The notes under the pieces: generated by a model
What the model saw: the letters and a program-made list of their open reading frames with translations, nothing else
Databases searched by the model: none
What the model was told of the DNA's origin: nothing
In this document: positions 36,691 through 45,136 of the stretch, piece after piece
Layout of the letters: each line of letters opens with the position of its first letter
Numbering within the stretch: position 1 is the first letter of the stretch
Translations under genes and position numbers: made by a program
Assembly (NCBI GenBank): GCA_910577285.1
Contig: CAJTLO010000008.1
Location: forward strand, 1 to 64,000
Source: an uncultured Rikenellaceae bacterium
GTDB taxonomy: Bacteria > Bacteroidota > Bacteroidia > Bacteroidales > Rikenellaceae
Reading direction: 5' to 3'
Length of the DNA: 64,000 nt

Positions 36691-36763
36691 GCTTCTTTAG
36701 CTCAGCTGGTAGAGCACGACACTCTTAATGTTGGGGTCCTGGGTTCGAGCCCCAGAGGGAGCA
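36691..36763 (+). tRNA. tRNA-Lys (anticodon CTT)
   Basis: A 73-base cloverleaf. Acceptor GCTTCTT pairs with AGGGAGC, allowing G-U pairs. The D arm is GCTC/GAGC. The anticodon stem CGACA/TGTTG encloses CTCTTAA with anticodon CTT. The T arm is CTGGG-TTCGAGC-CCCAG, and the discriminator is A. The 3' CCA is not encoded. An AT-rich island of degraded genes begins directly downstream, as often seen at tRNA integration sites. Confidence 0.95.
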
Positions 36764-36781
36764 CAACTCGACAAACAACTG

Positions 36782-36818
36782 AAAACCTCTGAATTTGATT
36801 AAAATTCAGAGGTTTTTT
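36782..36818 (+). terminator. Intrinsic terminator after tRNA-Lys
   Basis: AAAACCTCTGAATTT (36782-36796) pairs with AAATTCAGAGGTTTT (36802-36816), followed by further T. A clean terminator 18 bases past the tRNA. Confidence 0.85.
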
Positions 36819-37156
36819 CTATCCATCCCCTCCCCTTTTTTCAGACGCCTCCAAGATACTTGGGACACCGACGCAGGCCAACCCGACAACAAAGCCCTGC
36901 TAACAGGCCGTTCTTTCAAGGCAGTGTTCTCTTTCTCCATATCTGCATATTTACCCTTACCGAGTAATTTTGCCGCGCTGGAAAGAATGGCATTGCCGTT
37001 CTCGCAATTCGCCTTATTCTGCTTACTGACAATTTCTTCATCTAGTTCCGCGCCGATTTTCTCTCGTACTTGGTTCTCATGTTCAAGGTATTTCTTTATT
37101 ATTGGCGGCTTCTTTCCAACTTTGAAATCATCCCCAGCATAAACATCATACTTTAT
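36806..37156 (-). pseudogene. Degenerate open frame, unidentified
   Basis: A 117-codon frame on the minus strand is open from a stop at 37157-37159 to a stop at 36806-36808, with no early ATG. It reads IKYDVYAGDDFKVGKKPPII ... NAILSSAAKLLGKGKYADME and is Lys/Glu-rich, like the C-terminal part of a mobile-element protein. The last 40 residues change character. It lies within the AT-rich island and overlaps the tRNA terminator region, so it is probably the remnant of an integrated element. I cannot name the family. Confidence 0.35.
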
Positions 37157-37200
37157 TCACTGTGCGGAGACAAATTTGTCTCTGCTTTTTCATTAAATTT

Positions 37201-37371
37201 GTGAATAGTGCGGCGACAGTCGCGCAGCAAAGGTACGTAACGTATCTCGCGGACGGGACGAAAGCGATCGACATGACCATAGAAAACGGCTCTGCGAAAT
37301 ACTCGACAAGACTCGGTTCTTTGATATACGACTTCGAAAACAAAAGCGAACGATATATATTATATTTATAA
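37201..37371 (+). pseudogene. RHS core fragment (module A)
   Basis: The frame ending at 37371 encodes RYVTYLADGTKAIDMTIENG, then SAKYSTRLGSLIYDFENKSE. This is the YLADGTK...YLGSLVY part of Bacteroidota RHS/YD-repeat proteins, just before their conserved core, and it has a parallel in module B (38,090 onward). It has no proper start and is cut off before the RHS core, so it is a leftover of a recombined RHS gene. Confidence 0.6.
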
Positions 37372-37373
37372 AG

Positions 37374-37535
37374 CATAAAACCCGACCTTGGTCATCTCAT
37401 ACATATTTCAAAGGCAATGTTACCAACGCCTACTTATACGATGTAGCGACAAAACAAAATAGCGTATTCAGATACAATAATCATACATATATGCCGAAGC
37501 AAATTAAAGGCCAGTTAGAAAATCAGAAGCAATGA
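37374..37535 (+). pseudogene. Orphan toxin-tip fragment (module A)
   Basis: A frame reading HKTRPWSSHTYFKGNVTNAY, then LYDVATKQNSVFRYNNHTYM and KQIKGQLENQKQ, ends at TGA 37533-37535. This stop overlaps the next ATG (37532) as ATGA, the coupling often seen between polymorphic toxin tips and immunity genes. It is out of frame with the RHS fragment before it and lacks a start. Toxin family not recognised. Confidence 0.45.
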
Positions 37536-38036
37536 AAAAAATCAAATTATTAATTGTGTCGTTATCGCTGATAACGCTATTATGTACCGCATTTCTTACA
37601 CCTCCTAACATAATCGGTTCCTATGAAACATATGATTTAGGATATAGGTTTGCCTTTACATTATATGCAGATTCGACATTTATGAGACCGCACTTAATCG
37701 AAATTGTCGGCACCCCAACTATAGCAATAGGAAAATGGACGGTTGTCGATGATACATTTTATGAGGGACAGTTTATCGCCGGACCGATACGGAAAAGAAT
37801 ATATGACAAAGTTTGATACAATGATAATATCAGAACGTATAGATTCTCTGATATATGCCGTAATGGAACTGGAAGAAAGAAATCCGACAATAATGAAATA
37901 TAAAATAATCAATTCCGATACTTTAATTACCGAAGACAAGAATATATATGTAAGAATCGACACATTGATATTGCCGAAAATATTTTATGAGCATCCATTA
38001 ATGCCAAAAAACGAACAAACAATACCCGGAGAATAA
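37532..38036 (+). pseudogene. Immunity-like exported protein, frameshifted (module A)
   Basis: The first frame (37532-37816) encodes a signal peptide (KKIKLLIVSLSLITLLCTAF) and a beta-rich segment (IIGSYETYDLGYRFAFTLYA). A second frame (open to 38036) continues with KFDTMIISERIDSLIYAVME and a further beta-rich part. The two overlap near 37790-37815 and look like one gene of about 165 residues with a frameshift there. Overlap with the toxin-tip stop suggests it is the cognate immunity protein. Two separate overlapping genes are possible but less likely. Confidence 0.45.
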
Positions 38037-38089
38037 ACCTCTTGGTATTGTTTATTCGTACCACGATTTCTTAAATTTGTTATCGGGTA

Positions 38090-39085
38090 TGGCATCGCAG
38101 GACAAAAGTTCCATTACATATGGCTCGCCGACGGAACGAAAGTGCTGGACTCAGAAACGGAAATTACTTATAAGGCTACCTCGGCTCTTTGGTATACGAA
38201 TACGAAACTTCAGAAAGCAAATTCAAAACGGAATTTGAAAACGGTACGATCTCCTTCGACCAAATGACCGGCCAGTACGAAGTATTGCGATATTTCAAAG
38301 ACCATCTCGGCAGCGTCCGGGTGCTCCTACAGAACGGCCGACCGGCGGCTTTCAACGAATACGAGCCTTTCGGACGTTTCGATCAGGGATACAGCTGCGA
38401 CCACTTTCGGAACGTGACATTCCCCGCTGCGAAGAACAAGTTCATGTTCAACGAAAAGGAAGAAATGCTCGGTCGCGATATCGGAATGCTCGACTTCGGC
38501 GCGAGACTGTACGACCCGACTATCGCAAGGTGGAATTCGGTAGAACCACTGGCGGAATGGTATGAAGAGGAGAGTCCGTATAATTTTTGTTTGAATAATC
38601 CCATTTCGCTGATAGATCCATACGGGTTGAATCCGGAAGAGTCTTCGTCAGGTTTTTGGGGGCGCGTTCCCGGAGGATATTGGGCCGGATTCACCTGTTA
38701 TATCGACCCTATTGAAGTAGTTGCCACGTCTATAATTCGAGAACGGCCAGTCGATTCAGTTGCGGATAAGGTTAATTTTCAATGGACACAAACTCTTTAT
38801 GGTATCAGCGGATTAGGGTATAATGCAACAAGTCTTGCCGGCAATTCTACTGCCTTAGCAGGGGCTGTTTTGGAAATACAAAAAAGCTCTATCCGACTTA
38901 CCAATGGAATTGCAAATGGAGATAAATTTAGTCCGAAGTTTTACAAGAGCGGTTGGGGCGGTGGCAGTAAGGCCGGAATTAAAACATATCGTATTAATAA
39001 GATTGGAACCAGTCTGTCAAAATTGAGCAGCAAATTGGGATGGATTAGTCTTTTTCCGGCTGGCATGCAAGTAGGTGTTGAATAA
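38090..39085 (+). pseudogene. RHS core with toxin tip (module B), frameshifted
   Basis: From about 38090 a frame reads FHYIWLADGTKVLDSETEIT up to 38171. After a one-base loss at about 38171 the next frame reads GYLGSLVYEYETSESKFK, then YFKDHLGSVRVLLQNG and YDPTIARWNSVEPLAEWYEE and NPISLIDPYGLNP. This is the RHS-associated core, including DHLGSVR, YDP..RW and DPYGL. The tip after the core (from about residue 160) is VVATSIIRERPVDSVADKVN ... KSGWGGGSKAGIKTYRINKI, a possible toxin domain of about 130 residues that I do not recognise. The large N-terminal RHS shell is absent. Confidence 0.65.
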
Positions 39086-39117
39086 TCAATCAAAACAAAC
39101 AACAAATAAACAATGGC

Positions 39118-39219
39118 GTGAAAAACTTAATAGTTGCAGGTATCGGTATAAGTATTGGTGCATTAATGACAGGAATACCGGGAGCCATCGTTGCGATTAA
39201 TAGGGAGACTATACGATAA
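39118..39219 (+). CDS. Small hydrophobic peptide
   Basis: GTG 39118 opens a 33-residue frame, KNLIVAGIGISIGALMTGIP followed by GAIVAINRETIR, which forms one Gly-rich membrane helix. It lies between the module B tip and a perfect terminator. It might be a small membrane toxin, a leftover of a larger protein, or non-coding. Confidence in translation is low. Confidence 0.3.
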   Translation: MKNLIVAGIGISIGALMTGIPGAIVAINRETIR

Positions 39220-39234
39220 CAAATAAGATATAAT

Positions 39235-39268
39235 TTACAGTACAGGAGCGTACACTCCTGTACTGTAA
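39235..39268 (+). terminator. Perfect hairpin after toxin module B
   Basis: TTACAGTACAGGAG (39235-39248) pairs over 14 bp with 39255-39268 around CGTACA. It is followed by CCTTTAAA. It separates module B from the next gene. Confidence 0.7.
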
Positions 39269-39286
39269 CCTTTAAATAAGTACACT

Positions 39287-39787
39287 ATGTCACGGTTACA
39301 AAGGATTAAAATTACAATTAAAGCGTCAGAAATAGCGCAGTTCACCTATTATATATATTATATATTTATCTCTGGCATAAAACCTATACAACTTAATCCG
39401 AATAATAAGCACGCAATGACGAGCAATATTCGTAATGCCTCAATGTGCGTAGCGATAATTTTAACGTTTAGTCCGGCAGCACTAATATTATTACTGCTGA
39501 CTCCGTTCTTCTTAAATATAGACAACAGTCTCATCCTAGAAATTATTGCATTAATAGTCATAGTTACAACAGACGTCGTAGCATATATATTTAATAGTAT
39601 TCTCGATTTCAATGAAGAAAAATATAAAGAATTAGATAAGAAATACAAAAATGAGAAACACAAGACGCTGAAAAGCATTGCTATATATTTTTATGCCATA
39701 ATCAACATCATAATATTTATACTCGCCACAGCCATATTCTCACACAACCTCTCCTATTTATGGAGTATATTAATTCCATCCAACTGA
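39287..39787 (+). CDS. Membrane protein, possible immunity protein
   Basis: A 166-residue, strongly AT-rich gene. It has two membrane helices at about 50-73 and 79-100 (ASMCVAIILTFSPAALILLL; SLILEIIALIVIVTTDVVAY), a charged helix (FNEEKYKELDKKYKNEKHK) and a final membrane pair (YFYAIINIIIFILATAIF). Small membrane proteins of this kind often follow RHS tips as immunity proteins in Bacteroidota. Position is the only support for that role. Start ATG 39287 lies 18 bases after the hairpin. Confidence 0.5.
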   Translation: MSRLQRIKITIKASEIAQFTYYIYYIFISGIKPIQLNPNNKHAMTSNIRNASMCVAIILTFSPAALILLLLTPFFLNIDNSLILEIIALIVIVTTDVVAYIFNSILDFNEEKYKELDKKYKNEKHKTLKSIAIYFYAIINIIIFILATAIFSHNLSYLWSILIPSN

Positions 39788-39866
39788 CAATCGCCCCGCA
39801 TATATCATATTTACACGTCCCATATAACCAAACTATCTACCGATAAACCAATCTTAATCCACTGAT

Positions 39867-40013
39867 ATGCTGCGTATTTACACAATGATGAAAGAACAAC
39901 TTCGCGAATTATTTTGCTATTGCCAATACAAGATTGCATTCGGCTTAAACTACATTCAATCAGGTTATGGACGCCCTACCGGGTCCCGCAATTTAATAAT
40001 GCCGTTGCAATAA
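39867..40013 (+). CDS. Short open frame, unidentified
   Basis: A 48-residue frame from ATG 39867 (LRIYTMMKEQLRELFCYCQY...). A neighbouring frame continues with membrane-like sequence (AAYASSIINFILTPLYTHTR), so it may be a frameshifted remnant of a larger gene. No homology recognised. Confidence 0.25.
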   Translation: MLRIYTMMKEQLRELFCYCQYKIAFGLNYIQSGYGRPTGSRNLIMPLQ

Positions 40014-40064
40014 TCATCGGAACTATAGCAGCCTACGCCAGCTCAATTATAAACTTTATTTTAA

Positions 40065-40397
40065 CTCCACTCTATACACACACGAGAAAGCACAATCACA
40101 ATAACAGAATTCTCTATATCAAGTGATTATAACAGAGCTATCAACGTCGATGGAAAAATTCCAAGAAAGTACAAAGCTGAAAAACACAAGAGAGAATCAA
40201 TCAACTCCAAACAAGATACGACGGTAAAACGGCTACGGATTATCCGCCAGGCGAACCGGAGCGGGCGGTTGCTACAGTTGCCTGACGACGTACCTTTCGC
40301 ATTCGTCGACGTCGAAAGGTTCCGGGACGAGGAGGGCTACCAGGACATCGTGCTCGAAATGTCGGCGATATACCAAAAGCATCGGGAGGTTGGCTGA
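40065..40397 (+). pseudogene. Reading-frame fragment spanning the island edge
   Basis: A 110-codon frame without ATG, open from the stop at 40062-40064 to TGA at 40395-40397. The first half is AT-rich (TITEFSISSDYNRAINVDGK), while from about 40225 it is GC-rich and looks genuinely coding: RSGRLLQLPDDVPFAFVDVE, then RFRDEEGYQDIVLEMSAIYQ. The change of composition inside one open frame suggests the junction between the island and a native gene whose 5' part was replaced. Family unknown. Confidence 0.4.
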
Positions 40398-40538
40398 ACA
40401 TGTACGACGAAGTCTGTTATATCCGCGACGGCAGCACTCCATGAGCGATCGACTCCCATACGAGTCCCCAGAGCATCCTAATGCGAGGGAATTGAGCGGT
40501 GAAACGCGAGCCACAGCAACAGAAACCTCGAATCGGTA

Positions 40539-41123
40539 TCAATAGCGCAGCGTCCGACGGCGATACGCCCGATAGGCCTCCCCGAACCGAGCCGTCAGGT
40601 ATTCCTCCTCGTGCAGCACCTGCAAATGCAACAGGATGGCCGCCGCCACGGAGAGGACGATCACCGGCCAGGAGGGCCACATCATGGCGAACCCAGCATA
40701 GAGCAGGTCGAAGCCCACGAAGGCGGGATTGCGGCTGAAACGGTAAATCCCCGTTTCGACAAGCTCGGTCCGCTCTCCGGCATCTATTCCGGCCCGCCAA
40801 TTCGTTTTCATTGCCGATACCGCGACTGCAAAATAGAGCACCCCCACGGTCCCGACCACGCTGCCGGCCACCTGCCAGGCCGGATGGGGCGCGGCAAGGA
40901 GCAGAAAACGACCGCCGCTCAACAGCGTGACATACTGCCCGACAGCCGTAAGTACCGTCACCGCCGCCAGCACACGCTCCGACAGGAGCACCCTGCGAGG
41001 CTTTTCGCCCCGGCCGAGCCGGTCGGGCCGGATGCCGGCCGAACGCATCGCCACCTGTTTGGCGAAATAGATACCGTAGAATACGGTCAGCATCGCGAAA
41101 GCGACCGCAAGGAAAATACGCAT
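40539..41123 (-). CDS. Isoprenylcysteine carboxyl methyltransferase-like membrane protein
   Basis: A 194-residue protein with four to five membrane helices and the ICMT/PEMT C-terminal signature YRFSRNPAFVGF ... HEEEYLTARFGEAYRAYRRR, which binds AdoMet and the isoprenoid or lipid substrate. Bacterial members have varied and mostly unknown substrates. It is a single gene on the minus strand just past the island. Start at 41123 gives a hydrophobic N-terminus (RIFLAVAFAMLTVFYGIYFA). Confidence 0.8.
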   Translation of the reverse strand: MRIFLAVAFAMLTVFYGIYFAKQVAMRSAGIRPDRLGRGEKPRRVLLSERVLAAVTVLTAVGQYVTLLSGGRFLLLAAPHPAWQVAGSVVGTVGVLYFAVAVSAMKTNWRAGIDAGERTELVETGIYRFSRNPAFVGFDLLYAGFAMMWPSWPVIVLSVAAAILLHLQVLHEEEYLTARFGEAYRAYRRRTLRY

Positions 41124-41242
41124 AACAGCACTCTTTCCGAAAAAATCGATGAAAACAACCGCCCCTCCGGCACTCCCCTCTGCGCCGGACGGGTCGAAAT
41201 CTCAGCTCCACCGGCAGGCCCCCGCACGCTCCGGAAAGAAAC

Positions 41243-41788
41243 CTACTCCTCTTCCGGCATGCGGAAGATGGAGAAGCGGACACTACCGTAGGTACGTACC
41301 TGCAACAGGGCCGGATGCCCCTCAAAGGAGTGTTCCTTGGAGTGCTCGAACACCAACACGCCCCCCGGACGCAGCAGTCCGCGGTCGAACACGAGCTCTA
41401 CCACCTGAGCGGAACCTTCCAGATCGTAGGGCGCATCGGAAAAGATCACGTCGAACCGCTTCGACGCACTCTTCAGATAGAGAAACACATTGGCCCGGAC
41501 GGCATAGAGGTTATCCATCCCGAAAGAGGCCGCCGTCCGACGGATGAAGTTGTGGTGCACCGCATTGACCTCCACCGAGGTGACGCTCGCCGCACCGCGC
41601 GACACGAATTCGTAGCTGATGGACCCGGTCCCGGAAAAGAGGTCGAGCACCTCGATATCCTCCAGCTCGAGAAGGTTGCCCAGTACGTTGAAAAGATTCT
41701 CTTTCGCAAAATCCGTCGTGGGACGTGCCCTGAGGTTGCGCGGGGGATTGATGACCCGACCGCCGAACCGACCGCCTACTATCCTCAT
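41243..41788 (-). CDS. rsmD: 16S rRNA (guanine(966)-N(2))-methyltransferase
   Basis: A 181-residue RsmD, which methylates G966 of 16S rRNA. The start at 41788 (MRIVGGRFGGRVINPP) matches the family. The AdoMet site is LDLFSGTGSISYEFVSRGA, followed by VEVNAVHHNFIRR. The catalytic motif reads SDAPYDL, with Ala where most members have Pro (DPPY/DPPF). RPTTDFAKENLFNVL is a further signature. DUF3822 lies 38 bases upstream, a pairing common in Bacteroidota. Confidence 0.9.
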   Translation of the reverse strand: MRIVGGRFGGRVINPPRNLRARPTTDFAKENLFNVLGNLLELEDIEVLDLFSGTGSISYEFVSRGAASVTSVEVNAVHHNFIRRTAASFGMDNLYAVRANVFLYLKSASKRFDVIFSDAPYDLEGSAQVVELVFDRGLLRPGGVLVFEHSKEHSFEGHPALLQVRTYGSVRFSIFRMPEEE

Positions 41789-41826
41789 ATCATGTAGTTC
41801 GTATTTACCAAAATCGGCATACGGAA

Positions 41827-42540
41827 TCAGATGACCGTCACCCGCCCGAAATACCGTTTGAGAACGGGCCTGTATTTCACCGGCCGGTCCCCGTAAAGGC
41901 AGATCGTCGCAGTGCGGTCGTCCTCTGCCAACTCCGACAGGTAATAGACCATGTCGGCCTCTCCGCGCAGCGGATAGACCTCCGCCAGCGCCAACTCCTC
42001 CGCCGCATCGTAGCGGGAAACATAGACGTTCTCCTGTGTCGGATAAACCACGAAGCACGCGCCCGATACCGTCGACCGCCGGAAGGCCGCCATGCTCTCC
42101 TGCATCGGGGAGTACCACTCCGCCCGCATGCCCGGCATCTCTTCGAACCGCGACACGATCTCCGCTTCCAGGGGAAAGAGGGCGCACACGCCGTCGTATG
42201 CCTTCGTCACCACCACGGTTTGCCGCTGCGAAAGCGCCACCCCCATCCGGGCCAACCACGTTTCGGGCGAACAGCTATCCACCACCGCTTCCGGCACGAA
42301 CACCGTATCGGCCGTATCCACGAAGATCCGCAGACTGTCGTACGTCCCGTAGGCGGCCGCAAACGTCTCGAAGGCCGCGGCAAGCCGTGCGCTCCGCTCC
42401 TCCTGCGGCAGGAAGCGCACCTCTTCCGAGCGCTCCTCGCATCCTTCGCCTGCCGGAGCATAAAAAGAAAGTCCACCCTGCCGGAGCCGAATGGACAATA
42501 TCTTTTGCGAGGCGCACCCGCTACTCCCAGTTACCCGCAT
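41827..42540 (-). CDS. DUF3822 family protein
   Basis: A 237-residue protein (residues 15-237 fit DUF3822; LSIRLRQGGLSFYAPAGEGC and LALAEVYPLRGEADMVYYLS). The family has an actin-like ATPase-type fold and is found beside rsmD in Bacteroidota; its role is not known. Its start overlaps the end of the upstream gene by 20 bases. Confidence 0.75.
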   Translation of the reverse strand: MRVTGSSGCASQKILSIRLRQGGLSFYAPAGEGCEERSEEVRFLPQEERSARLAAAFETFAAAYGTYDSLRIFVDTADTVFVPEAVVDSCSPETWLARMGVALSQRQTVVVTKAYDGVCALFPLEAEIVSRFEEMPGMRAEWYSPMQESMAAFRRSTVSGACFVVYPTQENVYVSRYDAAEELALAEVYPLRGEADMVYYLSELAEDDRTATICLYGDRPVKYRPVLKRYFGRVTVI

Positions 42541-43138
42541 CGTTGGTCGCGCTGGTCATGGAACCTACCTTGACGCCGGGATAGTCCTTGAACGTATTTT
42601 CCCGTTCGTCGATCAGGTTGATGAGCTCCTGTCGGTTGAGGTCGGCAAGGAAGGCCTTGTAAGGGGCACGGCACTCGAACACCTGTACCGTCACACCCGA
42701 CTCGGTCTTCAGTTCGCCGGCTTCGAGGATATACTCCACACCGTCGGTATAGGGGATATAACGGATCATCTCCACCTTTTCCGGGGTCATCTGTTTGGCA
42801 CCGAAGATGGTATCGATCACCGCCACCTTGAAGGTCTCCCGGCTGACAAGACCGCGGGCCACGGCCACCGAGTCGTCCGCCGACCCGAACGCCTTCTCGT
42901 AAACCAGCGAGTCGTTCAGCACAAAGTTGATGAGGCTATCGAAATTGCCGGTATACACCTGCTTCACCTGCTTGTAGGCCCTCTCGGCGGTACGGATGTC
43001 CTTGATACGGTCGATTACGGCCGCCGACCGCGTCTGCACCTCCTTCTGGAACTGGAGCGGAATCGTCAACTGCCTGTACACGACGAAAGCAAGAGCCACG
43101 ATCACAACGGCGAGAACAATCTGAATAACTTTTTTCAT
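42521..43138 (-). CDS. Conserved membrane-anchored protein of unknown function
   Basis: A 205-residue protein with one N-terminal membrane helix (KKVIQIVLAVVIVALAFVVY) followed by a periplasmic or cytoplasmic helical part (LQFQKEVQTRSAAVIDRIKD) and a beta-rich C-terminal half. No catalytic motif is visible. It is first in a probable operon with DUF3822 and rsmD. Similar proteins occur widely in Bacteroidales, as far as I recall, but without a known role. Confidence 0.7.
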   Translation of the reverse strand: MKKVIQIVLAVVIVALAFVVYRQLTIPLQFQKEVQTRSAAVIDRIKDIRTAERAYKQVKQVYTGNFDSLINFVLNDSLVYEKAFGSADDSVAVARGLVSRETFKVAVIDTIFGAKQMTPEKVEMIRYIPYTDGVEYILEAGELKTESGVTVQVFECRAPYKAFLADLNRQELINLIDERENTFKDYPGVKVGSMTSATNDAGNWE

Positions 43139-43210
43139 CTCTATTTTTTAATTTTTAAGTTTGTAACGCATTAAGGCAAACGAACCGGATCACAAGCAAA
43201 TATCCTCGTA

Positions 43211-44632
43211 ATGTTAAACGAACATATCGCGTCTCAAATTTACGCCAATTTTGCATTTACGCCAACTCTCGGCCAAAAAAAAATCATCGAGGCGCTGGCC
43301 TCATGGCTCGCCGACGCCGATACCGAACGCATCTTCATCCTCAACGGCTATGCGGGAACGGGCAAAACCTCCCTTATCGCCGCCTTCGTGGCGACGCTTA
43401 AGAAGTTAAAGATAAAACCGATAATGCTCGCCCCTACCGGACGGGCAGCCAAAGTCATGGCCCGCCACTCGGGCATGCCCGCCTCCACCATCCACAAAAA
43501 AATCTACCGCCAAAAAAGTTCGGCCGACCCCGAACCGGGATTCTCGCTCAACTTCAACCGCGAGAAGGATGCCTGTTTCATCGTCGACGAAGCCTCCATG
43601 CTCTCCGCCTCGACCGATGCGGGTTCCCCGTTCGGGAGTGGGTCGCTGCTCGAGGACCTGTTCCGTTACGTGAGGCAGGGTACGCGGTGCCGCATCCTTT
43701 TCGTGGGCGACGATGCGCAGCTGCCGCCCGTAGGGCACGACCGCAGTCCGGCCCTCGATCCCGACTTCATGGCGGCCTACGGCGCGGTGGAGTACGGCAC
43801 GCTGGACGAGGTGATGCGTCAGGGCAACGATTCGGGCATCCTGTTCAATGCCACCATGGTGCGGTGTCTGTTGGAGGCGGGAATCACGGAACCGCCCCTG
43901 TTCGAGATGTCCTATCCCGACTTCCGAGCGATAGACGGCGGAGAGTTCCTCGAAAAAGTGGAGGAGTGCTACTCCCGCTACGGACGCGAAGAGACCATCG
44001 TCATCACCCGTTCCAACAAACGGGCAAACCGTTTCAACGAAGGCATCCGGCGGCACGTCCTCTTCGCCGAGGAGGAGATCGAGTCGGGCGACATGCTGAT
44101 GGTCGTGAAGAACAACTACTACTTCACGGAACGGGAGGAGGAACCCCGCATGGATTTCATGGCCAACGGCGATACGGCACGCCTGGTGAAGCTGCGTCGT
44201 TTCGAGGAGTACTACGGCTTCCGCTTCGCCGAAGCGCGGCTCTCTTTCCCCGACTACGACGACTACGAGATCGAGTGCCGGATGCTGCTCGACACCCTCG
44301 CCTCCGAAGCTCCCGCCCTCACCCACGCCCAGAGCAACGCGCTCTTCTATGCCGTCAGCGAGGACTACGAGCACATCAAGAGCAAAGCCAAACGCTACAA
44401 AGAGGTGCGCGAGAATCCCCATTTCAATGCCGTACAGGTGAAATTCGCCTATGCCGTGACGGCCCACAAGGCGCAGGGCGGGGAGTGGAAGGCCGTCTTC
44501 ATCGACCGAATGCTCTTCGGCGACGAACCCATGAGCCGCGACCTCATGCGCTGGCTCTACACCGCCATCACCCGCGCCAGCGAACAGATCTATCTCGTGA
44601 ACTTCGACGAACGCTTCTTCGGAAACAACTGA
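43211..44632 (+). CDS. ATP-dependent DNA helicase, RecD2/UvrD-like superfamily 1
   Basis: A 473-residue SF1 helicase. Walker A GYAGTGKT is at 46-53, motif Ia LAPTGRAAKVMA follows, the Walker B-like segment is CFIVDEASML, motif III is FVGDDAQLPPVG and the C-terminal motif V/VI is VTAHKAQGGEWKAVF ... YTAITRASEQIYLV. It is shorter than RecD2 because the N-terminal helix-hairpin-helix domains are missing, as in the common Bacteroidota group. A role in repair or replication is likely. Confidence 0.88.
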   Translation: MLNEHIASQIYANFAFTPTLGQKKIIEALASWLADADTERIFILNGYAGTGKTSLIAAFVATLKKLKIKPIMLAPTGRAAKVMARHSGMPASTIHKKIYRQKSSADPEPGFSLNFNREKDACFIVDEASMLSASTDAGSPFGSGSLLEDLFRYVRQGTRCRILFVGDDAQLPPVGHDRSPALDPDFMAAYGAVEYGTLDEVMRQGNDSGILFNATMVRCLLEAGITEPPLFEMSYPDFRAIDGGEFLEKVEECYSRYGREETIVITRSNKRANRFNEGIRRHVLFAEEEIESGDMLMVVKNNYYFTEREEEPRMDFMANGDTARLVKLRRFEEYYGFRFAEARLSFPDYDDYEIECRMLLDTLASEAPALTHAQSNALFYAVSEDYEHIKSKAKRYKEVRENPHFNAVQVKFAYAVTAHKAQGGEWKAVFIDRMLFGDEPMSRDLMRWLYTAITRASEQIYLVNFDERFFGNN

Positions 44633-44929
44633 CCGCCGGAGAAGATTCCCGGAGAGCGGCCCTGCAAGGGTGAGCCGAACGTGCACCGGCCCCGGACGTG
44701 CAAAAAATCGCAGGGAGGAGCGACGAAACGGCCCCGCCGTGCGTCTTGCTTACGAATCGGAAGATTCGCATGACAACCCAACGAAGACGCACATGAAACG
44801 ATCGTCCTCCATCTCCCGGCCGTCCCTGTCGTGTCTCCGGCAGGGACGCATCCGATCCGGGCGCAGGAGGGCACCCGAACGGTAACGCGGCGCCCTCTTC
44901 CCCGGACAGCGGCTTCGTCCGCTATCCCG
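44633..44929. other. Convergent intergenic stretch with nested inverted repeat
   Basis: About 300 bases without a gene. It contains a two-level inverted repeat: GTGCGTCTT (44739-44747) with AAGACGCAC (44784-44792) enclosing CGAATC/GATTCG (44753-44768). No T run follows. Confidence 0.5.
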
Positions 44930-45136
44930 CTATTTATCCGCCGTCTCTTCGCCAAGCGCCTCGGCCACCTCCTGCTCGGCCTTGCGGAGACGCTCCCGGC
45001 AAAAGCGGATCAGCTCGCCCGCCCGGCGCACCTGCCCGGCCAGCGCATCGATATCGGGATCAGCCTCGTTCATCTTCGCAAGGATCGCCTCGATCTCGGT
45101 CATCGCCTCGGCGTATGTCATCTCACTCTTTTTCAT
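44930..45136 (-). CDS. xseB: Exodeoxyribonuclease VII small subunit
   Basis: A 68-residue XseB, a helical hairpin (MTYAEAMTEIEAILAKMNEA and DIDALAGQVRRAGELIRFCR) that coats the helical arms of XseA. It overlaps the end of xseA by 14 bases, the normal arrangement. Confidence 0.9.
   Translation of the reverse strand: MKKSEMTYAEAMTEIEAILAKMNEADPDIDALAGQVRRAGELIRFCRERLRKAEQEVAEALGEETADK

Noticed and set aside
40455-40470. Possible attachment repeat matching the tRNA-Lys 3' end (CCCCAGAG)
   Set aside because: Only eight matching bases, expected by chance in this length.
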